DNA of 14,562 nucleotides, from NCBI GenBank assembly GCA_021299565.1, contig JAJTHA010000201.1, positions 1 through 14,562 of the forward strand. The letters run 5' to 3'. Origin of the DNA: Candidatus Caenarcanales bacterium. GTDB taxonomy: Bacteria; Cyanobacteriota; Vampirovibrionia; LMEP-6097. Shown here one piece after another: positions 6,635-13,215 of the stretch. Numbering within the stretch: position 1 is the stretch's first letter; the number at the start of each line of letters is the position of its first letter. A model generated the notes under the pieces. It saw nothing but the letters and a program-made list of their open reading frames with translations, searched no databases and was not told where the DNA came from. A program made the position numbers and the translations under genes.

Positions 6635-7488
6635 AAATTAGGATATTGCTGTTGAAAAGCTAGAGGTGGCTGCTCCATTCTGTAGTAATTGGGATCAGTG
6701 TTTATGGGATTCGAAGGCTCAGCGTAATTGCCGCGATAATAAGTCGTTGGTGCTTCTATGTAAGCTTGTGGTTGCTGCATTTTGTAGTACTCATAATCTT
6801 TTTGATCTGCTTTTGCTCTAGTCATATTTGCAAATAGACCACCAAGATGAGGAATTACTCCTAAACCATAGGCTGCAGTTAAATTCCATTGGTCAAAAGT
6901 ACCTGGGTAATTTATTGGTGTAACAGTATCAAGTGGTGCAAAATTTAGAAAAGTAATTAGCGCTGATCTTTTTGATTTGGGTTGTTGCATATGAGAGTTA
7001 TAACCCCATCCAGGAGCGAGTCTGGCATGATTTTCTCCAGAGACCTCAAGGGTTTTTGCTTGATAAGGATCTATTCTGCCACCTACGGGGTAACTATAAT
7101 CATGTTGGTCTCTATAGGCAATAGTTTGGTGTGGGTTTACTAAGACTTTTTGAGTGGGATTTGAACCATCTGCTAAATTAATTGATTTGACTAGAATACC
7201 GTTTGGAGAATATAAACCAACAAAACCAGAATTTTGTCTTATGATCACCTCTCTGGCATTAGTGTTAGTGATGCTATCTTGAATATTAGAACTGTTGGCT
7301 ACTTCTATAATTTTTTTACCTTGAAGCACTCCATATTCTTCGGGCGCGAGTTCATTACCTTTGATGCCTATTAATAGAATTATCGGGTCATTTTGGTTAT
7401 AAATATAGTCTGCTTTTGCTGGTGGTGGTATTTTTGGCCCGGCTAGCATCGCAAGTATTGAAAAAATTATTAGCTGTCTTTTGGACAT
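6631..7488 (-). CDS. Exported protein of unknown function with Tyr/Gln/Pro-rich tail, downstream of fliR
   Basis: This 285-residue protein has an ATG at 7488 preceded by a strong AGGGAG ribosome site 6 bases away. Residues 1-26 form a signal peptide: positive KR, a hydrophobic core LIIFSILAMLAG, and likely cleavage at AKA/D (26/27). The mature part begins with a region that looks beta-rich (~27-120). A middle region rich in Gly, Pro and aromatic residues follows. From ~231 there is a tail full of Tyr, Gln, Pro and Asn with a repeated motif, YYKMQQP (234-240) and YYRMEQPP (268-275). No family is recognised. It is the last gene of the minus-strand run, 51 bp after fliR, so it may be co-transcribed with the export gate and may act in the periplasm or at the surface. 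It could equally have its own promoter. Confidence 0.75.
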   Translation of the reverse strand: MSKRQLIIFSILAMLAGPKIPPPAKADYIYNQNDPIILLIGIKGNELAPEEYGVLQGKKIIEVANSSNIQDSITNTNAREVIIRQNSGFVGLYSPNGILVKSINLADGSNPTQKVLVNPHQTIAYRDQHDYSYPVGGRIDPYQAKTLEVSGENHARLAPGWGYNSHMQQPKSKRSALITFLNFAPLDTVTPINYPGTFDQWNLTAAYGLGVIPHLGGLFANMTRAKADQKDYEYYKMQQPQAYIEAPTTYYRGNYAEPSNPINTDPNYYRMEQPPLAFQQQYPNF

Positions 7489-7494
7489 GTGAGT

Positions 7495-7543
7495 CTCCCT
7501 TTTCTATTTATAGATTAAGCTTTGTGGGTTAAGGTTGGGTTAA
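7495..7543 (-). promoter_or_regulatory. Possible promoter with paired TTAACCC boxes before the exported-protein gene
   Basis: In the short gap between fliR and the exported-protein gene, the minus strand has two identical heptamers TTAACCC (7543-7537 and 7532-7526), one DNA turn (11 bp) apart. A TATAAA -10-like box follows (7512-7507), then the AGGGAG ribosome site (7500-7495). Direct repeats spaced by one helical turn are typical of activator or response-regulator sites. The upstream box covers the fliR stop codon. No good -35 at 17 bp is seen, which would fit an activator-dependent promoter. The binding factor is unknown, and chance cannot be excluded for such short words. Confidence 0.35.
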
Positions 7544-8313
7544 AACAACCTACTCGGAGTCATAAAGAAATTCACTAAGCCTGTGAAAAACAAAGGCAAA
7601 ATCAACATCCAAATAAATAATCCAATCACAGGTTTAACAGTGAAGCTGATTTGAAAAGCATTGATTTGAGGAGCAGCTCTAGAAACAAGCCCTAAAACCA
7701 AGTCATTGACAAGTATAGTGATGACTACTGGACTAACCAATATAAAACCCATAGTGATTATGTCGCCAGTCAAGTGAATTATGCGATCTACATTGAGTGT
7801 TAAATTCGGACTATAAATATTGAAAGTATCAAAGCTATTTGAAAGCCCTTTAATAAGAAGCTCTGGACCCCTAACAAAAAAGAAAACGACAATAGTTAGC
7901 ATAGACATAAACTTACCCATGATGGTTGTTTGAGTTCCAATACTAGGGTCAAAAGTCTGAGCAGCCGAAAAACCCATTGAAGAGTCCATCATCTCGCCTC
8001 CAGCTACAACCGTTATGAACATTAGGTTTGCAACGAAGCCCATCAAAAAGCCAAGAGCAAAATTACAAAAAATAGCAAAAGTCAAAGAGTAACCATCGCT
8101 TGGTACCACGGTCTCAAAGGCTTTTGATGTGAGCATAATAGTCATCAACAGTGATAAAGCGATTCTTACATGTGATGGTATGCTTTTATGTGAAAAAACT
8201 GGGGCAAAATGAAAAAAGGCAAGGCATCTGACCAATACCAAAGCAAAGGCAACGACCGTTACACCCATCTGATCAAATAATGGTTGCTTGGATAGTCCAG
8301 CTAATAAATCCAT
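7540..8313 (-). CDS. fliR: FliR/SctT export-gate membrane protein
   Basis: FliR (SctT in injectisomes) is the single-copy subunit that joins the FliP5FliQ4FliR1 gate, through which flagellar or type III substrates cross the inner membrane. The 257-residue length is normal, with about six hydrophobic segments. Family motifs are visible: the N-terminal R29 of LVRCLAFF, IPSHVRIALSL (45-55), GGEMMDSSMGFSAAQTFDPSIGTQ (split at about 105-128), SNSF (158-161), and the highly conserved late block SRAAPQINAFQI (211-222). The 'GFSAAQTFDP' form is closer to flagellar FliR than to SctT, a modest hint only. An AGAGGT ribosome site 4 bases before the ATG overlaps the fliQ stop, showing tight coupling; the gap is 8 bp. 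No flhB follows, unlike many flagellar operons. Confidence 0.88.
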   Translation of the reverse strand: MDLLAGLSKQPLFDQMGVTVVAFALVLVRCLAFFHFAPVFSHKSIPSHVRIALSLLMTIMLTSKAFETVVPSDGYSLTFAIFCNFALGFLMGFVANLMFITVVAGGEMMDSSMGFSAAQTFDPSIGTQTTIMGKFMSMLTIVVFFFVRGPELLIKGLSNSFDTFNIYSPNLTLNVDRIIHLTGDIITMGFILVSPVVITILVNDLVLGLVSRAAPQINAFQISFTVKPVIGLFIWMLILPLFFTGLVNFFMTPSRLF

Positions 8314-8321
8314 TCGGACCT

Positions 8322-9098
8322 CTAAGGATTTATTCCCTCATTTGTGTCATTAAAATCGTTAATTGAACCTCTAATTCTACTTAATGCATCACTTAAAGAT
8401 TTGCGTTCAGGAGCCGGGCTAGGAGCTGGAGCAGGTGTTGGATTTGTGTTTTCTTGTTTTCTGTTTGCGGTGTTTGTAGCTGGTTTAGGAGCTTGATTGA
8501 TAGGTTTTGTTGCTTTATTTGCTGTTGGGTTTGCTTTAGTTTGAGGATTTGTTTTAGGACTAATTTTGACGTCATTAGCGTTATTGATAGTTAGGTTTTG
8601 TTTTTTAATATTTGGATCTTGTTCGCGTTGTTGTGATTTAGGGGCAGCCATAGTATTTGGAGTTTTGTTTTGATTGACTTGTTTTAGTTCAGGTTCTTCT
8701 GTGACATCTGCTAGACCAGAAGCTTTATTGTCGGGATTGGGTATAGCCTCAGGGTTTGCTTGGGCATTAGGTTCTATAGGTTCTTCTATTGGTTTTTCTA
8801 AGAAATTGTCTCGCGGTTTGACATAGGTCCCAAGTTTAGGTACTAACTTAAACGCTCTTGAAATTGTTTGACTTGTATATTTTTGAAGATACGAGAACAT
8901 AAAAAAACCAAAAACAATTAGCGCGATGAAAATACCAATTACTTTAACTGCTGAACCTAAAGTCTGTTCTTGAATCTGTGTTGCTGCTTGAATAATACCT
9001 ATAGCAAGTCCCAATGCAGCTGCAAGTATCACCATAGGTCCAGAAATAAATAATATGGTGATAATTCCTTCTCTAATTGCAGCGGGCATCCAGTCCAT
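8322..9098 (-). CDS. fliQ: FliQ/SctS export-gate protein with long disordered C-terminal tail
   Basis: Residues 1-~85 are a complete FliQ/SctS: two membrane hairpin helices (~12-36 and ~50-71) joined by the family motif QAATQIQEQTL (37-47), where Q37, Q41 and T46 are typical. FliQ forms four subunits of the export gate. The usual length is about 89 residues; here the frame continues to 258. Residues ~90-258 are low-complexity, rich in Asn, Pro, Lys, Ala, Thr and Gln with runs such as TPAPAPSPAPE. They end with a short region that may form a helix (KSLSDALSRIRGSINDF, ~234-250) before the acidic end. With the hairpin inserted in the gate the tail could face either the cytoplasm or the periplasm; this cannot be told here. 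The frame is unbroken, so this is not an obvious frameshift. The gene lies between fliP (15 bp) and fliR (8 bp). Confidence 0.88.
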   Translation of the reverse strand: MDWMPAAIREGIITILFISGPMVILAAALGLAIGIIQAATQIQEQTLGSAVKVIGIFIALIVFGFFMFSYLQKYTSQTISRAFKLVPKLGTYVKPRDNFLEKPIEEPIEPNAQANPEAIPNPDNKASGLADVTEEPELKQVNQNKTPNTMAAPKSQQREQDPNIKKQNLTINNANDVKISPKTNPQTKANPTANKATKPINQAPKPATNTANRKQENTNPTPAPAPSPAPERKSLSDALSRIRGSINDFNDTNEGINP

Positions 9099-9113
9099 TA
9101 TTTATATAATAGC

Positions 9114-9767
9114 CTAATTAAAACTCTGCGCAAGACCTTTAATGATAAGATCCCAGCCATCTATAGCGACAAATATCATAATCTTGAATGGTAAAGAAAC
9201 AATGGTAGGGGAAAGCATTATCATCCCAAGAGCTAGAAGTATATTTGCAACAATCAAATCAATAACTAGAAATGGTATAAAAACCAGAAAGCCAATTTGA
9301 AAAGATCGTCTAAGTTCTCCGAGCAAGTAAGCAGTAGCCAATTCGCGAGCTTTAATTTCATCTGGATTTTTTGGTAAAGGTTGTCTTGAAAGCTGATAGA
9401 AAAACTTCAAATCTTTTGTTTCAACATTGCGCATCATATGCCCCGAGAGAATTTTATAAGTCTTGTCTAATGCTGCTGGTAACTGGATTTGATTATTGGC
9501 AAGTGGCACTAAAGCCTCGGTATTGATTTTGTTAATTTCAGGACCTAGAACATAACTTGTGATAACTAAGCTAAGACCCACCAGCACCATTGTCGGAGGA
9601 GTGTTTTGGGTTCCAATTGCTTGTCGTAACAAAGACATCACCAAAATTATTCTTAAAAAAGGTGTCATAGTGACAATCATTATTGGAAGAAAACTCAGCA
9701 AGAATAGGAGTGCAACAATCTGCAAACTCGGTTCTAAATCAGGAAGTAAATTTGTCAGTGAATCCAT
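9114..9767 (-). CDS. fliP: FliP/SctR export-gate membrane protein
   Basis: FliP (SctR in injectisomes) forms the pentameric core of the export gate. The protein is 217 residues. Signatures are PFLRIILVMSLLRQAIGTQNTPP (split at about 36-58), the central soluble region ending near ETKDLKFFYQL (116-126), and the end block ELRRSFQIGFLVFIPFLVIDL (from 151) with GMIMLSP (181-187), SLPFK (191-195) and DGWDL (203-207). The short N-terminus has no separate cleavable signal peptide of the E. coli FliP kind. The length is more like SctR, while GTQ-TPP and the AQSF end are more like FliP, so sequence alone does not settle flagellar versus injectisome. It is 20 bp downstream of the lytic transglycosylase gene and starts the fliP-fliQ-fliR set. 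No fliO, flhA or flhB is in the window. Confidence 0.9.
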   Translation of the reverse strand: MDSLTNLLPDLEPSLQIVALLFLLSFLPIMIVTMTPFLRIILVMSLLRQAIGTQNTPPTMVLVGLSLVITSYVLGPEINKINTEALVPLANNQIQLPAALDKTYKILSGHMMRNVETKDLKFFYQLSRQPLPKNPDEIKARELATAYLLGELRRSFQIGFLVFIPFLVIDLIVANILLALGMIMLSPTIVSLPFKIMIFVAIDGWDLIIKGLAQSFN

Positions 9768-9787
9768 TGACTTAAGTCTATTATTCC

Positions 9788-11902
9788 CTAACTATAAAGT
9801 TTTTTGTAAATCCAGTAATTCTCAAGAACATGCTTAACATAATTGCGAGTCTCGTCGTAAGGTATATTCTCCACATACTCATCTACGTCTTTAATTGTTG
9901 CGTATTTTGTTTGCCAACCACTAACTGCTGCTGGACCCGCGTTGTAAGAAGCAATGGAATTGATCATATTATTAGAGAATTTTCCAAAGACTTCTTCCAT
10001 ATATTTAACGCCAAGCTTTATGTTGATATCAGCTTGCATCAAATCATAAGTTCTTGGTGGTTTAATTTCTAATTCCTTTGCTAGAGATTTAGCGGTGTAG
10101 GGCATGAGTTGCATTAAACCAACAGCACCAACTGGACTTACTATGTCTTTCTGGTAATGCGATTCTTGAAGAATTAAAGCGTGAGCAAGCATGGGATCAA
10201 TTTTGAGATTTTTACCAGTTTCATCTGCAATCAAATCAGAGTAAGGAAGTGGATAGGCAAATTGAAATTCACTTTTCTCATAATTGATTTGATCTTCTTC
10301 TTTAAGAATTGTTCTTGCTATCTCAATCATTTTCAGATAGTTACTGTCTTTTGCATATAACCAAAGTTTAAATTTTTCATCTAGTTTTAGTTTGTTTTCT
10401 AGATTGATAATGAATTTGTAATCTTGCAGCTTAGTTAATTCTAGAATATCTTCACCGAAATCTTTAGCAATTGCCTCGTCTTTATAAGTATCAGGTAGAT
10501 TCCATTGAGGGAAACTAGAGAATTCATTAGCACCTGGCAATAAATACCATTTGTCTTTTTTATCTAATATTTGCTGAGCTCTGAAACTATAATAACTATG
10601 AGGGTGAGAGATGATTAAATTATTGAAAACTTCTTTAGCTGAATTGATTTCTTCTTGTTTGAGATAAATTTTACCAGCCCAAAAAGCTACAAAAGAATGT
10701 GATTTTGCGAAATCATATTTGTTCCAATGTTGTTTGAATAATTCAATTGCCCTATGATAATTTTCTCTTTGATATTCTTTCCAAAAAACTTTAGCTAGGC
10801 TTTCTGCAGCGTATAGACTTTCTGGATATAATTCATAAACCTTAGCAAAATCTTCTTTAGCATCGCTAACCACAGCCAATTCCCATAGAATTCTATCTCT
10901 AAAACCACTCGGTATTTGATCTTTGATTGATTCAATTGATACCATAAATTCATCATTGCTAGTTAATTTAAGCAAGCTATCTATCGCTTTGTTTGCAACT
11001 TCGGCATCATTAAGATGAGGCAAAGCAGAAATAATAAGTTTTTTTGCTTCCTCTTTTTTGCCAAGAGCAATATAGCTTTCGCTAATTTCATTAATATATA
11101 AATCAGGACTGTCTATGCTTGGATCAAAAATTTCTATAGCTTTTGCGTATTGCTTTTGATGAAAATAGCTTATAGCTATGTGATTAACTAATGGCGCAAA
11201 TTCTTTTTTGTCTGCTGAAGCGGTGATTTGATCAACAATTAAATACGCCAAACTGCCTCCAGGACTTGATTTGAGATAGTTTTGCAGATATTTTTTCTTT
11301 TCTACTGGGTCTTGGCTAAGATTAGCCAAATAGTAATCTGAACCTAAAGCATATTCAGATTTTGGAAAATTTTTCTGAACAGCAAGAAAAGCTTTTTGCG
11401 CTTCTTCTTTCATGTTTTGCCTGAGGTAGCATTTTGCTAATTCATAACTATATTGAGCTTCTTTGGGATATTTTTTATTGAGAATTTGTAATTCTTTGAG
11501 AACAATAGATTCTAGACCAATTTTTTGAGCCAGGTCGATTTTGAGCTGCCCGCTATATTGAGGGATATAATCACCCTCTATTTCATAAGCTCGCATAAAA
11601 GCAAGAGCAGGTTCGTCTATTTTTTGATAAAGCTTAGCTAGTATATATTTGCGCCTATTTTCTAGCTTACTAGGAAGATCTTTGATTTTTTCAAGATTCA
11701 CAATTGCTTTTCTAGAGTTTTTATTTGATAATTTGATTTCTTGAGCAAGTTTTTCTTCTGATTCTAAAAATTTACTGTCAATAATTTGTGATTTAAAAAT
11801 CTTATCTTTGAAATTCAAATACAAAAGAGCAGCAGATCCTAGAACCAAAAAAATGGTAAGGGCAGAGACGATTATTTTTAAAAGCTTTTTATCCAAACGC
11901 AC
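9788..11902 (-). CDS. Membrane-anchored soluble-lytic-transglycosylase (Slt70)-like protein
   Basis: The 704-residue protein cleaves the MurNAc-GlcNAc bond of peptidoglycan to form 1,6-anhydro ends. The start is a GTG at 11902; in-frame stops lie just upstream and no ATG occurs nearby. Residues ~8-29 are one hydrophobic segment without a clear cleavage site, so the enzyme is probably held in the inner membrane with the rest in the periplasm. Residues ~40-550 are helical TPR-like repeats, as in the Slt70 superhelix. The catalytic SLT domain spans ~571-690: catalytic E580 in ILQESHY, the GAVGLMQLMP motif (592-601), and SYNAGPAAV (652-660). It is 20 bp upstream of fliP. Lytic transglycosylases often open the wall for flagella or type III machines, so a role in assembling this export apparatus is plausible. 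General wall turnover is the alternative. The ribosome site is weak. Confidence 0.88.
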   Translation of the reverse strand: MRLDKKLLKIIVSALTIFLVLGSAALLYLNFKDKIFKSQIIDSKFLESEEKLAQEIKLSNKNSRKAIVNLEKIKDLPSKLENRRKYILAKLYQKIDEPALAFMRAYEIEGDYIPQYSGQLKIDLAQKIGLESIVLKELQILNKKYPKEAQYSYELAKCYLRQNMKEEAQKAFLAVQKNFPKSEYALGSDYYLANLSQDPVEKKKYLQNYLKSSPGGSLAYLIVDQITASADKKEFAPLVNHIAISYFHQKQYAKAIEIFDPSIDSPDLYINEISESYIALGKKEEAKKLIISALPHLNDAEVANKAIDSLLKLTSNDEFMVSIESIKDQIPSGFRDRILWELAVVSDAKEDFAKVYELYPESLYAAESLAKVFWKEYQRENYHRAIELFKQHWNKYDFAKSHSFVAFWAGKIYLKQEEINSAKEVFNNLIISHPHSYYSFRAQQILDKKDKWYLLPGANEFSSFPQWNLPDTYKDEAIAKDFGEDILELTKLQDYKFIINLENKLKLDEKFKLWLYAKDSNYLKMIEIARTILKEEDQINYEKSEFQFAYPLPYSDLIADETGKNLKIDPMLAHALILQESHYQKDIVSPVGAVGLMQLMPYTAKSLAKELEIKPPRTYDLMQADINIKLGVKYMEEVFGKFSNNMINSIASYNAGPAAVSGWQTKYATIKDVDEYVENIPYDETRNYVKHVLENYWIYKKLYS

Positions 11903-11934
11903 AGGTTTAATTTATCATATTCTCAGGTAAATTA

Positions 11935-11951
11935 GACCTCTTTCGAAACCC
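11935..11951 (+). repeat. Left terminal inverted repeat of the MITE-like element
   Basis: GACCTCTTTCGAAACCC at the left end is the reverse complement of the right end at 12120-12136, with 2 mismatches in 17 bp (first base and the T/C at position 9). It lies 33 bp from the transglycosylase start codon. Confidence 0.7.
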
Positions 11952-12135
11952 ACAAATCTTCTAAAATTGCTTTGCAATTTTTTCGATGCTTCAGGGGCTT
12001 CAGGAAATAGATTTAGTCCCTTGTTTGAAATTCCCTTCGTAAGGCTTGCAAGTCCGAGCTACCCGGAGTTGACTTTTCGTCAATGAGGATAGCGAGGATG
12101 AGCGTAACGCAGTTATTGGGGGTTTCGGAAGAGGT
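11935..12135. mobile_element. MITE-like non-autonomous insertion between rlmN and the transglycosylase gene
   Basis: This ~201-bp segment is bounded by terminal inverted repeats and flanked by TTA on both sides (11932-11934 and 12136-12138), consistent with a 3-bp target duplication; a 2-bp TA duplication with a 202-bp element is equally readable. By count the G+C is 90/201 (45%), well above the surroundings. No transposase-sized frame is present. Internal structure includes an AAAATTGC-TTT-GCAATTTT hairpin (11963-11981), two copies of GCTTCAGG one base apart (11988-12004), a TTGAC/GTCAA hairpin (12069-12083) and GCGTAACGC (12102-12110). TNA or TA duplications with such ends fit IS5-family elements, but the parent transposon is not in the window, so the family is a guess. 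Insertion put 204 bp into what would have been a 29-bp gap. Confidence 0.65.
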
Positions 12136-12136
12136 T
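12120..12136 (-). repeat. Right terminal inverted repeat of the MITE-like element
   Basis: On the minus strand it reads AACCTCTTCCGAAACCC, matching the left end at 15 of 17 positions. Its outer base overlaps the rlmN stop codon (TTA on the plus strand at 12136-12138). Confidence 0.7.
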
Positions 12137-13191
12137 TATTGGTGCTTATTTGCCAATTGTCCGCAGGCTGCATTAATATCATGTCCGCGTTCTCTTCTTA
12201 TAGTCACGGTTTTGTTTCTGCTAGTTTTTTCTAAAAGTTCTTTGAATTTTTTGATGTTTGAATTAGGCGATCTTTTAAACGGATCACTTACATCTGTTTG
12301 ATTATATGGGATCAAGTTAATATTACAATGAAGATTTCTCACTAGTTCTCCTAGGATTTTTGCTTTTTCAAAACTATCATTGACTCCCTCAAGCATAACG
12401 TATTCAATTGTTACTCTTCTATTGGTAATCAATTCATAACGATTGAGTGAGTTAATGACTTCAAGAACAGGCCATTTTTTGTTAATTGGTACTAAAAAAT
12501 CTCTACCCTCATCTGTAGGATCATGTAAAGAAAGAGCAAGATTGATTTGTAAGTTTTCTTTTGCGAGTTGATCTATTCTTGGCACTATACCACTAGTTGA
12601 AACGGTGATGTGTCTAACGCCAATCCCAACAAGTTCTCTAAGCATTCTTATTGATTCAACAACATTATCATAATTGCTCAAAGGCTCGCCCTGACCCATA
12701 TAGACGATATTATCGATTCGTTCGCCAGAAATATTTTGCATGAATAAAACCTGTTCGATGATTTCTGCAGCAGATAGATTTTTTTTGAAACCAAGAGTTC
12801 CAGTTGCACAAAAAGGACAGCCGACGGCACAACCAATTTGTGAACTAATGCAAGCACTCACAGAATCTCTTTCTTCAAATTTCATTAATACCGACTCTAC
12901 TTTTTCACCTGATTTGGTCTCAAATAAAAACTTTTCTGTACCATCTTTGCTGATCTGATGAGTGATGAGATTTAGTGAACCGATTGGAAGAGCTTTGGGG
13001 TCAGCTTGTAATTTCAAGCGAGCATCTTTGGAGATATCACTTAAGTTATCTATGTCTCTTACGTTTTTGGAATAAATCCATTTGAAAATTTGTTTGGCTC
13101 TGAACTTCTCAAGGCCAAGTTCCTCTATGTAAGTTTCTAACTCCTCAAGTCGCATGCCTATTAGTGATTGGTGTTTGTTTCTCTCGGCCAT
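12136..13191 (-). CDS. rlmN: Dual-specificity rRNA/tRNA adenine-C2 methyltransferase RlmN (radical SAM)
   Basis: RlmN adds a methyl group to C2 of A2503 in 23S rRNA and of A37 in some tRNAs by radical chemistry through a methylated cysteine. The 351-residue length is normal. The radical-SAM cluster is C121, C125 and C128 in CAVGCPFC. The glycine-rich SAM motif is GQGEPL (166-171). SLHDP (221-225) and IPYN (294-297) are conserved, and the methyl-carrying cysteine is C343 in AACGQLA. The ATG at 13191 has GAAAG about 8 bases upstream; M13 is a less likely start. Soon after C343 the protein ends NKHQ-stop, and this stop codon coincides with the edge of the inserted MITE-like element, so the last few residues or the stop may date from the insertion. 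It is 24 bp downstream of the ABC substrate-binding gene. Confidence 0.96.
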   Translation of the reverse strand: MAERNKHQSLIGMRLEELETYIEELGLEKFRAKQIFKWIYSKNVRDIDNLSDISKDARLKLQADPKALPIGSLNLITHQISKDGTEKFLFETKSGEKVESVLMKFEERDSVSACISSQIGCAVGCPFCATGTLGFKKNLSAAEIIEQVLFMQNISGERIDNIVYMGQGEPLSNYDNVVESIRMLRELVGIGVRHITVSTSGIVPRIDQLAKENLQINLALSLHDPTDEGRDFLVPINKKWPVLEVINSLNRYELITNRRVTIEYVMLEGVNDSFEKAKILGELVRNLHCNINLIPYNQTDVSDPFKRSPNSNIKKFKELLEKTSRNKTVTIRRERGHDINAACGQLANKHQ

Positions 13192-13215
13192 TAGCTTTCA
13201 AAGTATATCAAAAAT

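Noticed and set aside
6619..6639. AATTTTA/TAAAAATT imperfect palindrome at the convergent RNase H and exported-protein ends as a bidirectional terminator.
   Set aside because: It is purely AT, imperfect and lies within coding sequence; such words are common in DNA this AT-rich.
9830..10072. Plus-strand open frame opposite the SLT domain as a gene.
   Set aside because: It is antisense to a highly conserved catalytic domain, has no ribosome site and resembles no protein family; it is a shadow frame.
11963..11981. AAAATTGC-TTT-GCAATTTT hairpin as the rlmN transcription terminator.
   Set aside because: On the minus strand, where rlmN is read, the stem is AT-rich and followed by TTTTAG rather than a proper U-run. 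It belongs to the inserted element; function is possible but unsupported.
12000..12301. Short open frames on both strands within the MITE-like element as possible small genes.
   Set aside because: They straddle the element boundary or rlmN, lack ribosome sites, and are best explained by the repeat itself and by shadow frames of rlmN.
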